A DNA stretch of 64,000 nt, taken from the NCBI GenBank assembly GCA_004379135.1, contig NBNI01000007.1:607501-671500 (forward strand), given 5' to 3'. The notes below the pieces were generated by a model. That model worked only from the letters and a program-made list of their open reading frames with translations. It searched no databases and had not been told where the DNA came from. Position 1 is the stretch's first letter. Each line of letters begins with the position of its first letter. The translations under genes were made by a program, and so were the position numbers. Source of the DNA: Acidimicrobiales bacterium mtb01. Lineage in GTDB: Bacteria > Actinomycetota > Acidimicrobiia > Acidimicrobiales > Ilumatobacteraceae. Shown here in pieces: positions 34,630 to 43,970 of this stretch.

Positions 34630-34708
34630 GGGGATGGAACCTAACCCGGATCGCCGGGTTCCCATCTACGCTGGGAACCGCCGCACCGGCGACGACGACT
34701 CATCCCGC

Positions 34709-35212
34709 ATGAAACGACTGCTTCTCCCCTTCCTCATCGCACTGGCGGCCTGCGGGTCGAGTGCCTCCAGCAATCCGGATGCCAGCACGGGTCCGACGCT
34801 TGGGTCCACGCAGGACACAACCGAGTCGACGATCGCCACAGGAAATGAAGCGGCAGCGGTGACGACCCAGACGGGCCCCGAATCGTCAGTCGCCACCCCG
34901 CCACTCGCCACGAAGGCCCCCGCACCGTCGGTTGCACCGTCCGCACCCGCTTCCAGCACCCCTTCGAACGGCCCACGTTCTCTGATGTGCGACGCCGACG
35001 CCGGGTCGGCTCCCACGTTCGCGGTGGCGGCGGGAACGAGCGTGACCCTGGTGGCAACCAGTGCCGACGAACGCGAGTTCCACCTTCACAACTACGACAT
35101 AGAACTCAGCGGAACACGAGTCACGTTCCAGTTCGCGGCGACCATACTCGGACCCTCGCAACTCACGTTGCATCCGGGACACGAGGTGGTCTGCACGGTG
35201 GTCGTCAGCTGA
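34709..35212 (+). CDS. Cupredoxin-like lipoprotein
   Basis: 167 residues. Signal peptide with lipobox L-A-A-C at residues 12-15, an 80-residue Ser/Thr/Ala/Pro linker, then a small beta domain: A-A-G-T-S-V-T-L-V, F-H-L-H-N-Y-D-I-E-L, V-T-F-Q-F-A-A-T and L-T-L-H-P-G-H-E-V-V-C-T-V. This pattern (H-x-H then a closing strand with His/Cys) resembles cupredoxin domains, but the usual Met ligand is not evident. It ends by overlapping the convergent DUF1775 gene by 8 bases. Confidence 0.68.
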   Translation: MKRLLLPFLIALAACGSSASSNPDASTGPTLGSTQDTTESTIATGNEAAAVTTQTGPESSVATPPLATKAPAPSVAPSAPASSTPSNGPRSLMCDADAGSAPTFAVAAGTSVTLVATSADEREFHLHNYDIELSGTRVTFQFAATILGPSQLTLHPGHEVVCTVVVS

Positions 35213-36035
35213 CGGTCGCGCTGGCGACCGTCAGTCCGTTCCAGGTGAACGTCACGACCGAGCCGGCCTTCAGAGCGGAAGCCGCCGTCCGCGAAATGGC
35301 GCCCGAAGCATCCCCGAGCGGATTCAAGGCGACGGTCCCGAGTGTCGTGCCTCCCGATCGCACGTCGATCCTGCTGTTGCGCCACACCGACGAGAAGTCG
35401 ACGACGTAGTTGAGCGCACCGCTCTTGGTGAGCGAGACCTGCGCCGGTTGAGCCGCCCGGAACAACAGAGAGATCAACTGGTTTCGCAGCAAAGCCAGGT
35501 CGGCGGCATTCGCAACCTTGTCGTCGGCCGACACCAACGTGAGGGTCGGGGAATCCGCACCCACCCAGTTCTCCACGGTCAAGCCGGTATTGGCCGATCC
35601 CGCTTCCGTGAAATCGCAATACTGCGCGGCGGTGAACGAAATCTTGTCACCTGCTTTGCCATTCAGGGTTGCTCGTACGCCGAAGTCGCGAACCTGCCAA
35701 TCGGGAAGACGATCGGCCGGGGTGTTGGCGGTCCACACGACCTGAGTGGTGGTCGTGCCGACGAGCGTGCGGGTGATGGTCCAACCCGGCTGCTGAAACG
35801 GCTTCACGCCGGTCACCGAGGCCGGGATGTCGACCACGAACTTGTTGGTCGGATTGCCGTCGCATCCGTGCGGCACCCGGAAGTAGAAGGCGTTGTTGGC
35901 GCCGGCCGTGAAGGTGGTGCCGTACGTGACGATCGAAACGTGAGCCGAGGCGGACGAGGCGAACGCCGCCAGGGAACACGTCGACGCGAGGGCGACGGCG
36001 GCAAGAGTGCGGCGCGTGCGGGCGGATACGGACAT
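35205..36035 (-). CDS. YcnI-type DUF1775 copper-binding exported protein
   Basis: 276 residues. ATG 36035 has a strong aaggagg ribosome site. A Sec signal peptide ends S-S-A-S-A, leaving His as the first mature residue (H-V-S-I-V), as in the YcnI/DUF1775 family, where the N-terminal His takes part in copper binding. F-R-V-P-H-G-C-D-G, F-V-V-D-I-P and G-W-T-I-T-R follow in the family's order. The C-terminal third is a separate Ala/Ser-rich region of unknown role; no transmembrane anchor is obvious. Confidence 0.84.
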   Translation of the reverse strand: MSVSARTRRTLAAVALASTCSLAAFASSASAHVSIVTYGTTFTAGANNAFYFRVPHGCDGNPTNKFVVDIPASVTGVKPFQQPGWTITRTLVGTTTTQVVWTANTPADRLPDWQVRDFGVRATLNGKAGDKISFTAAQYCDFTEAGSANTGLTVENWVGADSPTLTLVSADDKVANAADLALLRNQLISLLFRAAQPAQVSLTKSGALNYVVDFSSVWRNSRIDVRSGGTTLGTVALNPLGDASGAISRTAASALKAGSVVTFTWNGLTVASATVS

Positions 36036-36106
36036 GAGATGACCTCCTTGGGGTTGACGGAGACGAGTCGTTCCTCGGAGCGTTTCGGTTCCCGTGAATC
36101 GGGAAT

Positions 36107-38083
36107 TCAGCGTCGCCGCGCCGCCCACCGGCGGCCGACTCGATGCACCGTTCCCGCGAGCCCTTCGGGGTTCTTCACGGCCATGAACACGAGACCGAGG
36201 GCTCCGACGATGATCTCCCAGCGTCCGAACTCGATGCCGAGCCGGGCCCAACCGGAATCGAGGGCCTTGAAGCCGATGCCATCGGATGCGAAGACTCCGG
36301 CCAGGATCGCACCCGAAATCGACGCGATACCGCCGAGATACGCGAAGGCCAGCAGAACCAGCGACGAGAAGAACGAGTACGAGTTCGCCGAGACCGACCC
36401 GAACCGATACGCGATCAACGTGCCCATGAGGCCGGCGATGAAGGACGACAACGCGAAGCCGAGCAGTTTGGTGCGGGCGACGTCGATCGCGATCGCCTCG
36501 GCGGCGCGTTCGTTCGAGCGGACCGACAAGAACTTGCGGCCGGTATCGCTGCGTCGCACGTTGGCAACGACCAACGCGATCAGAGCGACCACGATGGTGA
36601 CCATGACTCCGAAGATCGGCCGGTACGGGTCGTCGTCGCTCCGCAGGCCGAGATTGACACCGAACAACTCGGGACGACGCACCGGTGCACCACCGCTCGA
36701 CAAATCACCCACGAACACCGAGTTCTTGAAGATGAACTCCTGCACGGCGATGCCACCGGCCAGCGTGACGACGGCCAGGTTGACTCCACGCACCCGGAGG
36801 GCGGGAATGCCCACCAGCACCCCGAAACCGGTGGCCACGAGAGCCGCTGCCAATGGCGCGATCGGGAAGGGCAGCCCGATGCGTTCGGTGAGTCGCGACA
36901 GAGCGAACCCGGCCACACCCGCGATCGTCATCTGAGCGAGCGAGATCTGACCGAGATAACCGGTGACGACGACCAGCGACAAGGCCAGCCCGCAGAACGT
37001 GACCGACGTGAGCAGAGCCAAACCCCACGTGTCGGGAATGGTGACGAACGCGATGATCACGGTCGCCACCGCCAATACCGCCTGGCGAGGTCGCAGTTCG
37101 CCGTCTCCCACCGCGGCCAAGCGACCCGAATCGAGCGCTCCGCGTTCGGGAATTCGCTTCCCCATGATCACGAGAGCGGCGACCACCGCGACGAATACCA
37201 ACCCATCGCGCAGTCCAAGGGTCGGCAACCACGAGAAATCGGACTGCAACGCGGGCGCGAGTGACTGGACGATGCCGATGAGAAGTCCGGCGGCGACCGT
37301 CCAACCGAACGACATGAATCGTCCGACCAGAGCCGCACCCAGAGCCGGCACCATCAACTGCGTGAAGAGCAGAGGCGACAACTGGAAGATCGGCGCCGCA
37401 AGAATGCCGACGATCGACGCGATCATCGACGCCGCGACCCAGGTGAAGATAGCAAGGCGATCGGCCGCGAAGCCCAGAAGTACGGCGCCCTTCTCCGACT
37501 CGGCCGACGCACGGATGGCCAGACCCTGGCGGGTGAAGCGGAACACGGCCCAGAACGCGGCGCCGAGGACGACGGCGATTCCGACGAGCCACAGGGCGTC
37601 CACGTCGATCACCAGATCGTCGTTCAGGCGCAGGACTCCGCCGGGCAGAGTGGACGGAAGGTTGATGCTGCTCGACCCGTCGAAGCGGACGCCGATCATG
37701 CCCTGCAGGGCGAGCAGGACGCCGACGCTCGCGACCAACTTGGCGAGCAGCGGCGACGAGCGAAGAACTCGGAAGATGAGGACGTACGCCAAGGCGCTCA
37801 CGAAGGCCGCGGTGGCGATGGTGATCACGATCGCCGAGGCGATCGTGACACGAACGTCATCACCACCGAAGCGATGGGCCTGCCACGGACCAGGGATGAA
37901 GATCGGATAGCGCGCGTTGGTGCGCAGGTCGTAATACACGTAGGCCGACCACGCGCAGATCGCTCCGAAACTGAAATTCACCAGTCCCGACCCGCGGGCC
38001 GTGATGACCAGACCCAACCCCATGAGCGCGTACACCGCGCCGGCGCCCAAGCCGGCCAGGATCGCTGCCAGGTAGATCGTCAT
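36107..38083 (-). CDS. Fused LivH-LivM branched-chain amino acid ABC permease
   Basis: A single 658-residue membrane protein. Residues 1-300 match LivH (G-A-V-Y-A-L-M-G-L-G-L-V, G-S-G-L-V-N-F-S-F-G); residues 330-640 match LivM (L-V-V-V-T-G-Y-L-G-Q-I-S-L-A, G-I-P-A-L-R-V-R-G-V-N-L-A-V-V-T-L). The two halves are normally separate subunits. ATG 38083 lies 5 bases after the binding-protein gene. No ATPase genes (livG/livF) are in the window, so the motor proteins must be supplied from elsewhere. Confidence 0.9.
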   Translation of the reverse strand: MTIYLAAILAGLGAGAVYALMGLGLVITARGSGLVNFSFGAICAWSAYVYYDLRTNARYPIFIPGPWQAHRFGGDDVRVTIASAIVITIATAAFVSALAYVLIFRVLRSSPLLAKLVASVGVLLALQGMIGVRFDGSSSINLPSTLPGGVLRLNDDLVIDVDALWLVGIAVVLGAAFWAVFRFTRQGLAIRASAESEKGAVLLGFAADRLAIFTWVAASMIASIVGILAAPIFQLSPLLFTQLMVPALGAALVGRFMSFGWTVAAGLLIGIVQSLAPALQSDFSWLPTLGLRDGLVFVAVVAALVIMGKRIPERGALDSGRLAAVGDGELRPRQAVLAVATVIIAFVTIPDTWGLALLTSVTFCGLALSLVVVTGYLGQISLAQMTIAGVAGFALSRLTERIGLPFPIAPLAAALVATGFGVLVGIPALRVRGVNLAVVTLAGGIAVQEFIFKNSVFVGDLSSGGAPVRRPELFGVNLGLRSDDDPYRPIFGVMVTIVVALIALVVANVRRSDTGRKFLSVRSNERAAEAIAIDVARTKLLGFALSSFIAGLMGTLIAYRFGSVSANSYSFFSSLVLLAFAYLGGIASISGAILAGVFASDGIGFKALDSGWARLGIEFGRWEIIVGALGLVFMAVKNPEGLAGTVHRVGRRWAARRR

Positions 38084-38088
38084 CGCGA

Positions 38089-39354
38089 TCAGAATTCCAG
38101 CACATCGAGGGCCGACACCTGCGCGCCCCCGAAAGCCGGTTCGATTCCGTTCGCCGTGTAAAAAGCAAACGGAATCTCGAACAGGCACACGCTGGGAAGG
38201 GCAGGAACCGAGCCGCACTTCAGTGGTGCATCACTGGCCCAGAAGCGACCCCGGCCGGAGCGGAAGGCATCGTTGATCGCCTCGCCACCGATCGGAGCGT
38301 CGAGGTTCGCCGCGACCTTCCAGATGGTGAGCAACTGATCCCAGCCGAGCGAGGTGAAACCGTATCGATCGATTTGCTCGGGTCGATTGCCGGTCACCTC
38401 GGCGACGTACTTCCTCATTGTTCGCGAGTCGTCCGATTCGGGGCCGCCCGAAGCTCCCGCGAAGTACCAACCGACGGCCGCGTCACCCACGGCGTCGATC
38501 ACGGAATCTCCGAGACACGCCGTCGAAGCGAAACTCGGAACGTCGATACCGAGATCGGCCCGCGCCCGCATCAGGCCGACGCAGCCGGCCTGGCTATAGA
38601 ACACGATGATCGCGGTGGGGTCGAACGCCGCCGCTTGCTGCATCAACGACCGGTACCCGGCATCCGACTCGGTCTCGCCGCCCTTGATGATCGCGAACTC
38701 CGCTCCCCCAGCCCGCAAAGCCGGTTCGAGGTAGGTGAGCGCGTCGGCGGTGGCCGCACTGTCGGCGGCGATGACCGCCACCCGTTTCAGACCCAGGTAC
38801 TTCTCGCTGACAATGGCGTTGGCGGTAGCCGCTTGGACCACCAGGTTGCCGGCCGTGATGTACACCGCGTTCGCCGAGTAGTCGCCGGCGAACACCGGCA
38901 CGGCGCCGATCACGGGGATACCAGCCGACTCGAACGTGCCATAGGCGACGAAGAGATCGAGCCCGATCATCGCCATGTCGACTCCTCGCGCGGCCAGATC
39001 CTGGGCGCAGGCCTGCGATGACTCGGGGCTGGCCTGAGTGGCGCAGACGACCAACTCGAGCGGTCGACCACCGAAACCGCCGAGTTCGGAGTTGATGTAT
39101 TCGGCCGCGGCTCGGAAGGCGATCGAGAAATCGGGGAAGTCGACACCCGGGTTTCCTTCGCTGTTGACGACGCCGATCACGAACGGCTCACCTGTCGGGG
39201 CGGGCATGGTGGTCGCCGTCGCGACCGCCGAACTGCTGGAGGCCAACGCGGTCGGCAAGGACGTGTCGGCGGACGCCTCGAAGCCGGGTTTCGGTTCGAC
39301 GCACGACGCGACGGTCAGGCCGGCCACGAGCACGAGTGACCACCGCGCCATCAC
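38089..39354 (-). CDS. Periplasmic-type ABC substrate-binding lipoprotein (LivK family)
   Basis: 421 residues. Signal with lipobox T-V-A-S-C near residue 18. The type-I binding fold has I-G-V-V-N-S-E-G-N-P-G, V-D-M-A-M-I-G-L-D, V-A-V-I-A-A-D-S-A-A and L-G-W-D-Q-L-L. The ligand is probably an amino acid or related small molecule. GTG 39354 (with ATG as the second codon) lies seven bases after TAGCGT (39362-39367). Co-transcribed with the fused permease. Confidence 0.88.
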   Translation of the reverse strand: MMARWSLVLVAGLTVASCVEPKPGFEASADTSLPTALASSSSAVATATTMPAPTGEPFVIGVVNSEGNPGVDFPDFSIAFRAAAEYINSELGGFGGRPLELVVCATQASPESSQACAQDLAARGVDMAMIGLDLFVAYGTFESAGIPVIGAVPVFAGDYSANAVYITAGNLVVQAATANAIVSEKYLGLKRVAVIAADSAATADALTYLEPALRAGGAEFAIIKGGETESDAGYRSLMQQAAAFDPTAIIVFYSQAGCVGLMRARADLGIDVPSFASTACLGDSVIDAVGDAAVGWYFAGASGGPESDDSRTMRKYVAEVTGNRPEQIDRYGFTSLGWDQLLTIWKVAANLDAPIGGEAINDAFRSGRGRFWASDAPLKCGSVPALPSVCLFEIPFAFYTANGIEPAFGGAQVSALDVLEF

Positions 39355-39382
39355 ATTTCAGACGCTAGCCAAAGCCGGAGAG

Positions 39383-39991
39383 TCAGCAGTCGACCAGTAC
39401 GCGAGCGAGTGCCGTCTTCTCGGCCGGATCGACCGAGAGCGACCACGTGGCCTTCACCCCGACCCATTCGATGGCGTATTGGCACCAGTACTCGCGCCGA
39501 GCCGGCATCCATTCGGCCGGATCACGATCGCCTTTGGAGCGGTTGCTCGAAGCGCTCACCGCGATCAACGCGAAGGCCGTGCCCAGGTCGTTGGCGAAGG
39601 CTTGTCGACGCTCGGCGGTCCAAGCCTTGGCACCAGAATCCCAGGCCTCCTTCAGAGCGACCACATGATCGATGTCGAAGGACGAGGAGTTGGTGGTGGA
39701 GCGACCGTCGTAGACCGAGAACCACTGCCCGCCGGAAATCGAACAACGGCTTCCGATCCGCACCGGGCGCAACGATTCGGCGATCAACACCTCGCGGCGT
39801 GTGTCGCAGCCGTCGCGATCCCCGTCGATCCAGTGCTTGAAAGACGAACGGTTGTAACCCGATCCGTCCTCGGGAGCGACGACGAGCGTCTCGAGAACCT
39901 GCAGCGGTGTCGGACCGGGCGCGGCCGAACGAACCGGACTCGACCCGAACAGGAAGAAGAGAAGAACGAGGAACGCGATCCCGCGGCGCAC
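39383..39991 (-). CDS. Secreted HNH (DUF1524-like) nuclease
   Basis: 202 residues. An N-terminal hydrophobic signal (F-L-V-L-L-F-F-L-F-G) ends near S-A-A-P. The nuclease core includes D-G-D-R-D-G-C-D-T-R, F-D-I-D-H-V-V-A-L-K-E-A-W, S-A-S-S-N-R-S-K-G-D and a late W-C-Q-Y-A. This is the DUF1524/GmrSD C-terminal HNH pattern in a single-domain exported form, probably degrading external DNA. GTG at 39991 with TAGCGT (39998-40003) and a six-base spacer. Confidence 0.85.
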   Translation of the reverse strand: MRRGIAFLVLLFFLFGSSPVRSAAPGPTPLQVLETLVVAPEDGSGYNRSSFKHWIDGDRDGCDTRREVLIAESLRPVRIGSRCSISGGQWFSVYDGRSTTNSSSFDIDHVVALKEAWDSGAKAWTAERRQAFANDLGTAFALIAVSASSNRSKGDRDPAEWMPARREYWCQYAIEWVGVKATWSLSVDPAEKTALARVLVDC

Positions 39992-40054
39992 GACGTCACG
40001 CTAGGCGACCCCGGTCGCAACTCGACCCACCCGTGTCGTTTCAGTGTGACATCG

Positions 40055-40882
40055 TCACTGGCTCTTCGTGGCGGTCTTGCCGGCGTTGTCGGTGACGGTC
40101 GCCGACACCTTGCTCGTGAGCATGACCGACGACTTGCAGACCCAGGTCGACTCGGTGGTCGACGAATCGGTGATGCGAGTGGCCTGCACCGTCGACTTGT
40201 TCACGGGATTGGTGAAGACGCACTCGACCTTCACGATGTCCTGGCCACCGAGTCCCGCTTCCTTGACGCGCACCGTGGCTTCCAATGCTCCGGGCAAGGT
40301 CTTGGTGACGATCGACGTGATGGACGGCGAGCCTCCTCCGGCGTTGCCGATAGTCGGGGCCGGCGAACCGACGACGACCGTGGGAATCACGAGAGTCGGA
40401 ATCGACTTCGGAAGTGTCGGGATGGAGATCGACGCGTTCGGGCCGAGGGATGACGACGGAATCGACACACCGGGAGCAAGGGTGAACGTGGGCGAACTCG
40501 GAGCGGCTCCGCCCGAGCCGGCTCCCTGCGGCGCAGCCGCCGGGGCTTCGGTGGCCGAGGCAGCGGCGGCAACCGTGGTCAGCGCCGTCTGATCGGTGCT
40601 GTCGTCGGCGCCATCGTCGGCGGGCACGATGATCGGATCGACCCCGAGCTCCTCCCATTGCTTCGGGGTGACCAGCTCTTCGAGGCCGGGATTCCCGGTC
40701 ACGAGTTCGGTGACCGCTTCGACGTCTCCGGCCTGGATGCTCGCCTGCAGTTGGGTCAGGAGGTCAGCGAGTTGCTCCTCGGTGATCTCGGTCGAACCTG
40801 ACTCGTCGTCACCGCACGATGCCAAACCCCACAACGAGACGGCCACCAGCGCGACCGCTGCTCCACGCCGGACCTTCTTCAC
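40055..40882 (-). CDS. Hypothetical lipoprotein with Ala/Ser/Pro-rich centre
   Basis: 275 residues. Lipobox L-A-S-C followed by acidic G-D-D-E. A short helical region (E-E-Q-L-A-D-L-L-T-Q-L-Q-A-S-I-Q-A-G-D-V) resembles small lipoproteins that track population turnover repeats. Then a low-complexity linker (I-P-T-L/V-I-P-T repeats) and a C-terminal beta domain with two Cys (V-E-C-V-F, W-V-C-K). It resembles DUF4333-type tails loosely, but I cannot assign it. Strong ggaggagg site six bases before GTG 40882. Confidence 0.6.
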   Translation of the reverse strand: MKKVRRGAAVALVAVSLWGLASCGDDESGSTEITEEQLADLLTQLQASIQAGDVEAVTELVTGNPGLEELVTPKQWEELGVDPIIVPADDGADDSTDQTALTTVAAAASATEAPAAAPQGAGSGGAAPSSPTFTLAPGVSIPSSSLGPNASISIPTLPKSIPTLVIPTVVVGSPAPTIGNAGGGSPSITSIVTKTLPGALEATVRVKEAGLGGQDIVKVECVFTNPVNKSTVQATRITDSSTTESTWVCKSSVMLTSKVSATVTDNAGKTATKSQ

Positions 40883-41047
40883 GACGAACCTCCTCCGAGG
40901 GACCGATGGCCTGGTGGCCTTCGAACTGGCTTCGATTCTACGAACCAGGCCTGGGGATGACCAGGATCAGTCCGACTTCCTTGACGAATTCCAGAAATTC
41001 TTCTCATTCTCCGTAACAACGTCACTGCCTGTTCCGATGACCCGGTC

Positions 41048-42499
41048 GTGAATCGTCCCCTCCGTCTCATCTCCTTCGCCATCGCCACCAGCACTCTCGT
41101 CGGATTCGGAGCCAACGTGGCCTCTGCCGCTCCCAGCGCCGCCGCCGACCCCTCCGCCTACATCGTGAGATTCGCGCCGGCGTCCGATGCCCGGGGTGAG
41201 GCCTCGAGCCTCGCGAGTTCAGGGATCGGCGTCACCCGAGTCTTCGAAAATGTCTTTCCAGGCGCCGTCGTGCTCGCCAACGGCAAGCAGATCGAAGCCC
41301 TGCGCCGAAACCCTCGTATCGCCGGCGTCGAACCCGACTCGCGCGTCACGATCGACGCCAGTCAGACCGGAGCGCCCTGGGGCCTCGATCGCATCGACCA
41401 GCGCGCGCTACCGCTCTCGGGCTCGTTCAACTACTCCAATGGCTCGACGGCGGTCATGGCCTATGTCGTCGACACCGGGGTTCTCGCTTCCCATACAGAG
41501 TTCGCGGGGCGCGTTGTCGCCGGCTTCAGCAGTATCAGCGACGCCAATGGCACCACCGACTGCAATGGTCACGGGACCCACGTCGCTGGCACCATCGCCG
41601 GAACCACCTACGGCGTCGCAAAGACTGCCTCTGTCGTTCCGGTGCGTGTTCTCGATTGCGCCGGCTCGGGCACCTGGTCGGGAGTGATCGCCGGTCTCGA
41701 CTGGATCGTCGCCCACCATCAGGCGGGAGTGCCCGCCGTGGCAAACATGAGTTTGGGAGGTGGAGCGAGTTCGAGTGTCGATGCCGCCGTCCAGTCGGTG
41801 ATCAATGATGGCGTGACCGTCGTGGTTGCCGCCGGCAACAGCAACTCTGACGCGTGCACCACGTCTCCGGCCCGCGTCCCCGGCGCCATCACCGTGGCTG
41901 CTTCGGATTCGACCGACACCCGCGCTTCCTTCTCGAACTTCGGAACCTGCGTCGACCTCTTCGCTCCCGGAGTTGCCGTCACGTCGGCCTGGTCGAACGG
42001 ATCGACCAACACGATCTCCGGCACATCGATGGCGTCGCCGCACGTCGCCGGTGCAGTCGCTTTACTCTTGTCGTCGAGCCCCACGTCCACTCCGGTCGAC
42101 CTCTCGTCTCGCCTACTGAACGTTGCGACCCAGGGCGTGGTGAAGAACCCAGGAATCGGGTCGCCAAACCGACTCCTGTTCGCTGGGTACGTATCGGAGC
42201 CCACGCCCATCGCGGCGCCCGGAGCCCCGACCAACGTCGGCGCGACCGCCGGGAAGCGATCGGCTTCGGTGTCGTGGACACCCGGTCCCAACGGAGGCTC
42301 CCCCATCACGTCGTTCGTCGTGACCGTCCACTCGAATGGAACTCGGATCGGAACCGTTTCGGTCGCCGGAACGACCACCAAGGTGACCATCAGCGGACTG
42401 GCCGGAGGCACCAGCTACTCGTTCACGGTTCGGGCCACGAACACCGCAGGAACGAGTCCCGAATCGACGCCCTCGAACACGGTGACCGTCCGACGCTGA
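41048..42499 (+). CDS. Secreted subtilisin-like serine protease with C-terminal FnIII domain
   Basis: 483 residues. Signal peptide (ends near A-S-A-A-P), inhibitor-I9 propeptide (Y-I-V-R-F through V-E-P-D), then the S8 catalytic domain: Asp in Y-V-V-D-T-G-V, His in C-N-G-H-G-T-H-V-A-G-T, oxyanion Asn in A-A-G-N-S-N, Ser in G-T-S-M-A-S-P-H-V-A-G. A fibronectin type III domain (A-P-G-A-P-T-N-V to T-V-T-V-R-R) closes the protein. An intact, probably active extracellular protease. GTG start at 41048; no clear -10 box or ribosome site was found. Confidence 0.93.
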   Translation: MNRPLRLISFAIATSTLVGFGANVASAAPSAAADPSAYIVRFAPASDARGEASSLASSGIGVTRVFENVFPGAVVLANGKQIEALRRNPRIAGVEPDSRVTIDASQTGAPWGLDRIDQRALPLSGSFNYSNGSTAVMAYVVDTGVLASHTEFAGRVVAGFSSISDANGTTDCNGHGTHVAGTIAGTTYGVAKTASVVPVRVLDCAGSGTWSGVIAGLDWIVAHHQAGVPAVANMSLGGGASSSVDAAVQSVINDGVTVVVAAGNSNSDACTTSPARVPGAITVAASDSTDTRASFSNFGTCVDLFAPGVAVTSAWSNGSTNTISGTSMASPHVAGAVALLLSSSPTSTPVDLSSRLLNVATQGVVKNPGIGSPNRLLFAGYVSEPTPIAAPGAPTNVGATAGKRSASVSWTPGPNGGSPITSFVVTVHSNGTRIGTVSVAGTTTKVTISGLAGGTSYSFTVRATNTAGTSPESTPSNTVTVRR

Positions 42500-42525
42500 A
42501 TCAGCACCGGCTGGACCTACACGAG

Positions 42526-42600
42526 TGGAGGCGATGCTGGGAATCGAACCCAGGTGGAGGGCTTTGCAGGCCCTTGCCTCAACCACTCGGCCACATCGCC
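42526..42600 (-). tRNA. tRNA-Cys (GCA)
   Basis: On the minus strand, acceptor GGCGATG pairs with CATCGCC. The anticodon arm AGGGC-CTGCAAA-GCCCT carries GCA, and the T arm is CTGGG-TTCGATT-CCCAG. Discriminator T and an encoded CCA (42526-42528) follow. Confidence 0.95.
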
Positions 42601-42601
42601 A

Positions 42602-42620
42602 CTCTCCGGAGACCGGAGAG
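42602..42620. repeat. 8-bp inverted repeat beside tRNA-Cys
   Basis: ctctccgg / ccggagag around aga. It lies immediately upstream of the tRNA gene on the minus strand, and about 100 bases past the protease stop on the plus strand. It could end protease transcripts, but there is no T tract. Confidence 0.4.
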
Positions 42621-42701
42621 AGTCGTCACCCTACCGTCCGCGTGACGGGGAACCGCTGGAAGAAGTGGCCCGGTCAGGCCCAGGTCTGCGACATTGTTGG
42701 G

Positions 42702-43919
42702 ATGCGTCGTATCGCCCTCATCCCTTCCATCGTCGCCGTCGTCGTGCTCGCATCATGCGGAGGGGATGGTTCCTCTGAGCAGTCCCCCGCCACCGAAGCG
42801 CCTGCTGTATCCGAACCGTCCAGCACGGAGGCCCCGGCCACCGAGGCTCCCACCACCACGCTCGACCCGGTGGCTCTCGCAACCGCCTACTCCGAGCCGG
42901 GCGAATTCCCCGTCGGAGTCACCACTCTGCAACTCGCAGCGGGCAACCAAGTGGAGATCTGGTACCCGGCCGTGGCCGGTTCGAGCGGCACCGAGTCGTA
43001 CGACATGCGCGACTTCGTCCCCGAAGCCATCAAGAATCTGCTCACCGCCGATGTACCGGCCGTGTACGAATACGCGGCCACTCGCGACGCCGACGTGGCC
43101 GACGGACAGTTCCCCGTCGTTCTCTTCTCGCACGGATTCTCCGGTATGCGCCTGCAGAGCACGTTCCTCACGTCGCACCTCGCGAGCTGGGGCATGATCG
43201 TGGTGTCCACCGATCACTGGTCGCGCGACTTGTTCCACGTGCTGAGCGCCCCAGTCGGCGACCGTGAGTCGGCGGTGGGTGAATTGCTCGCGAGCCTCGA
43301 CTTGCTCGTCGCCGAAGGATCTTCGGCCACCAGTCGCTTCGCTGGTCACGTCGATGACACGCGTGTCGTCGCAGTCGGCCACAGCGCCGGAGGTGGGACC
43401 ATCCTCGGTGCCGCCGACGACGAACGTGTCGACGCGTACATCTCGCTCGCTTCGGGCGTGGGTATCGGCCGCGACACGGCCACCACCGCACCACTCGAGT
43501 TGCCCGCCAAGCCCTCGTTCTTCATGGCCGGTGCTCTTGATGCCGTCACTCCGCCCGACACGGTGACCCGCCCGGCCTACGAGCAGGTGCCGGGCCCGAG
43601 CCGTCTCTGGGTGATCGACGGAGTCGGCCACAACGGATTCGACGACTTCTGCACGTTCGGCAACGGCACCGGCATCATCGGTGTCGCCGAGGCGTCCGGG
43701 CTCGGTCCGCTCCTCGAGGCCCAGCCGCAGTTGAAGACGCTCGGTGAGGACGGTTGCTTGCCCCCGGCCGCGCCAGTCGCCGACGCGTTCCCGATCATCC
43801 GCCACGCCGTCACCGCTCAGTTGCGGGTGTGGTTCGGGATCGACGCCAGCCCGGTGGGCCTCGGCCCCGAAGTCGTCGGCGCCTATTCGCTCGCGGTCGA
43901 GGTCTCCGAGAAGGCCTGA
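42702..43919 (+). CDS. Alpha/beta-hydrolase lipoprotein (PAF-acetylhydrolase/dienelactone-like)
   Basis: 405 residues from ATG 42702. Lipobox V-L-A-S-C, Ser/Thr/Pro-rich linker to about residue 55, then a hydrolase domain: V-V-L-F-S-H-G-F-S-G-M, nucleophile in V-G-H-S-A-G-G-G-T, M-A-G-A-L-D-A-V-T (acid) and G-V-G-H-N-G-F (His). Resembles bacterial PAF-acetylhydrolase-like or chlorophyllase-type lipases acting at the cell surface; the substrate is unknown. Confidence 0.83.
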   Translation: MRRIALIPSIVAVVVLASCGGDGSSEQSPATEAPAVSEPSSTEAPATEAPTTTLDPVALATAYSEPGEFPVGVTTLQLAAGNQVEIWYPAVAGSSGTESYDMRDFVPEAIKNLLTADVPAVYEYAATRDADVADGQFPVVLFSHGFSGMRLQSTFLTSHLASWGMIVVSTDHWSRDLFHVLSAPVGDRESAVGELLASLDLLVAEGSSATSRFAGHVDDTRVVAVGHSAGGGTILGAADDERVDAYISLASGVGIGRDTATTAPLELPAKPSFFMAGALDAVTPPDTVTRPAYEQVPGPSRLWVIDGVGHNGFDDFCTFGNGTGIIGVAEASGLGPLLEAQPQLKTLGEDGCLPPAAPVADAFPIIRHAVTAQLRVWFGIDASPVGLGPEVVGAYSLAVEVSEKA

Positions 43920-43970
43920 CGCGACGGGCTGGCTCTATGCGGGGCTCGCCTCGCATGAGAACATGAGTCC

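Noticed and set aside
39383-39991. HNH gene as a homing or restriction endonuclease
   Set aside because: It has a secretion signal, no specificity domain and no restriction or intron context.
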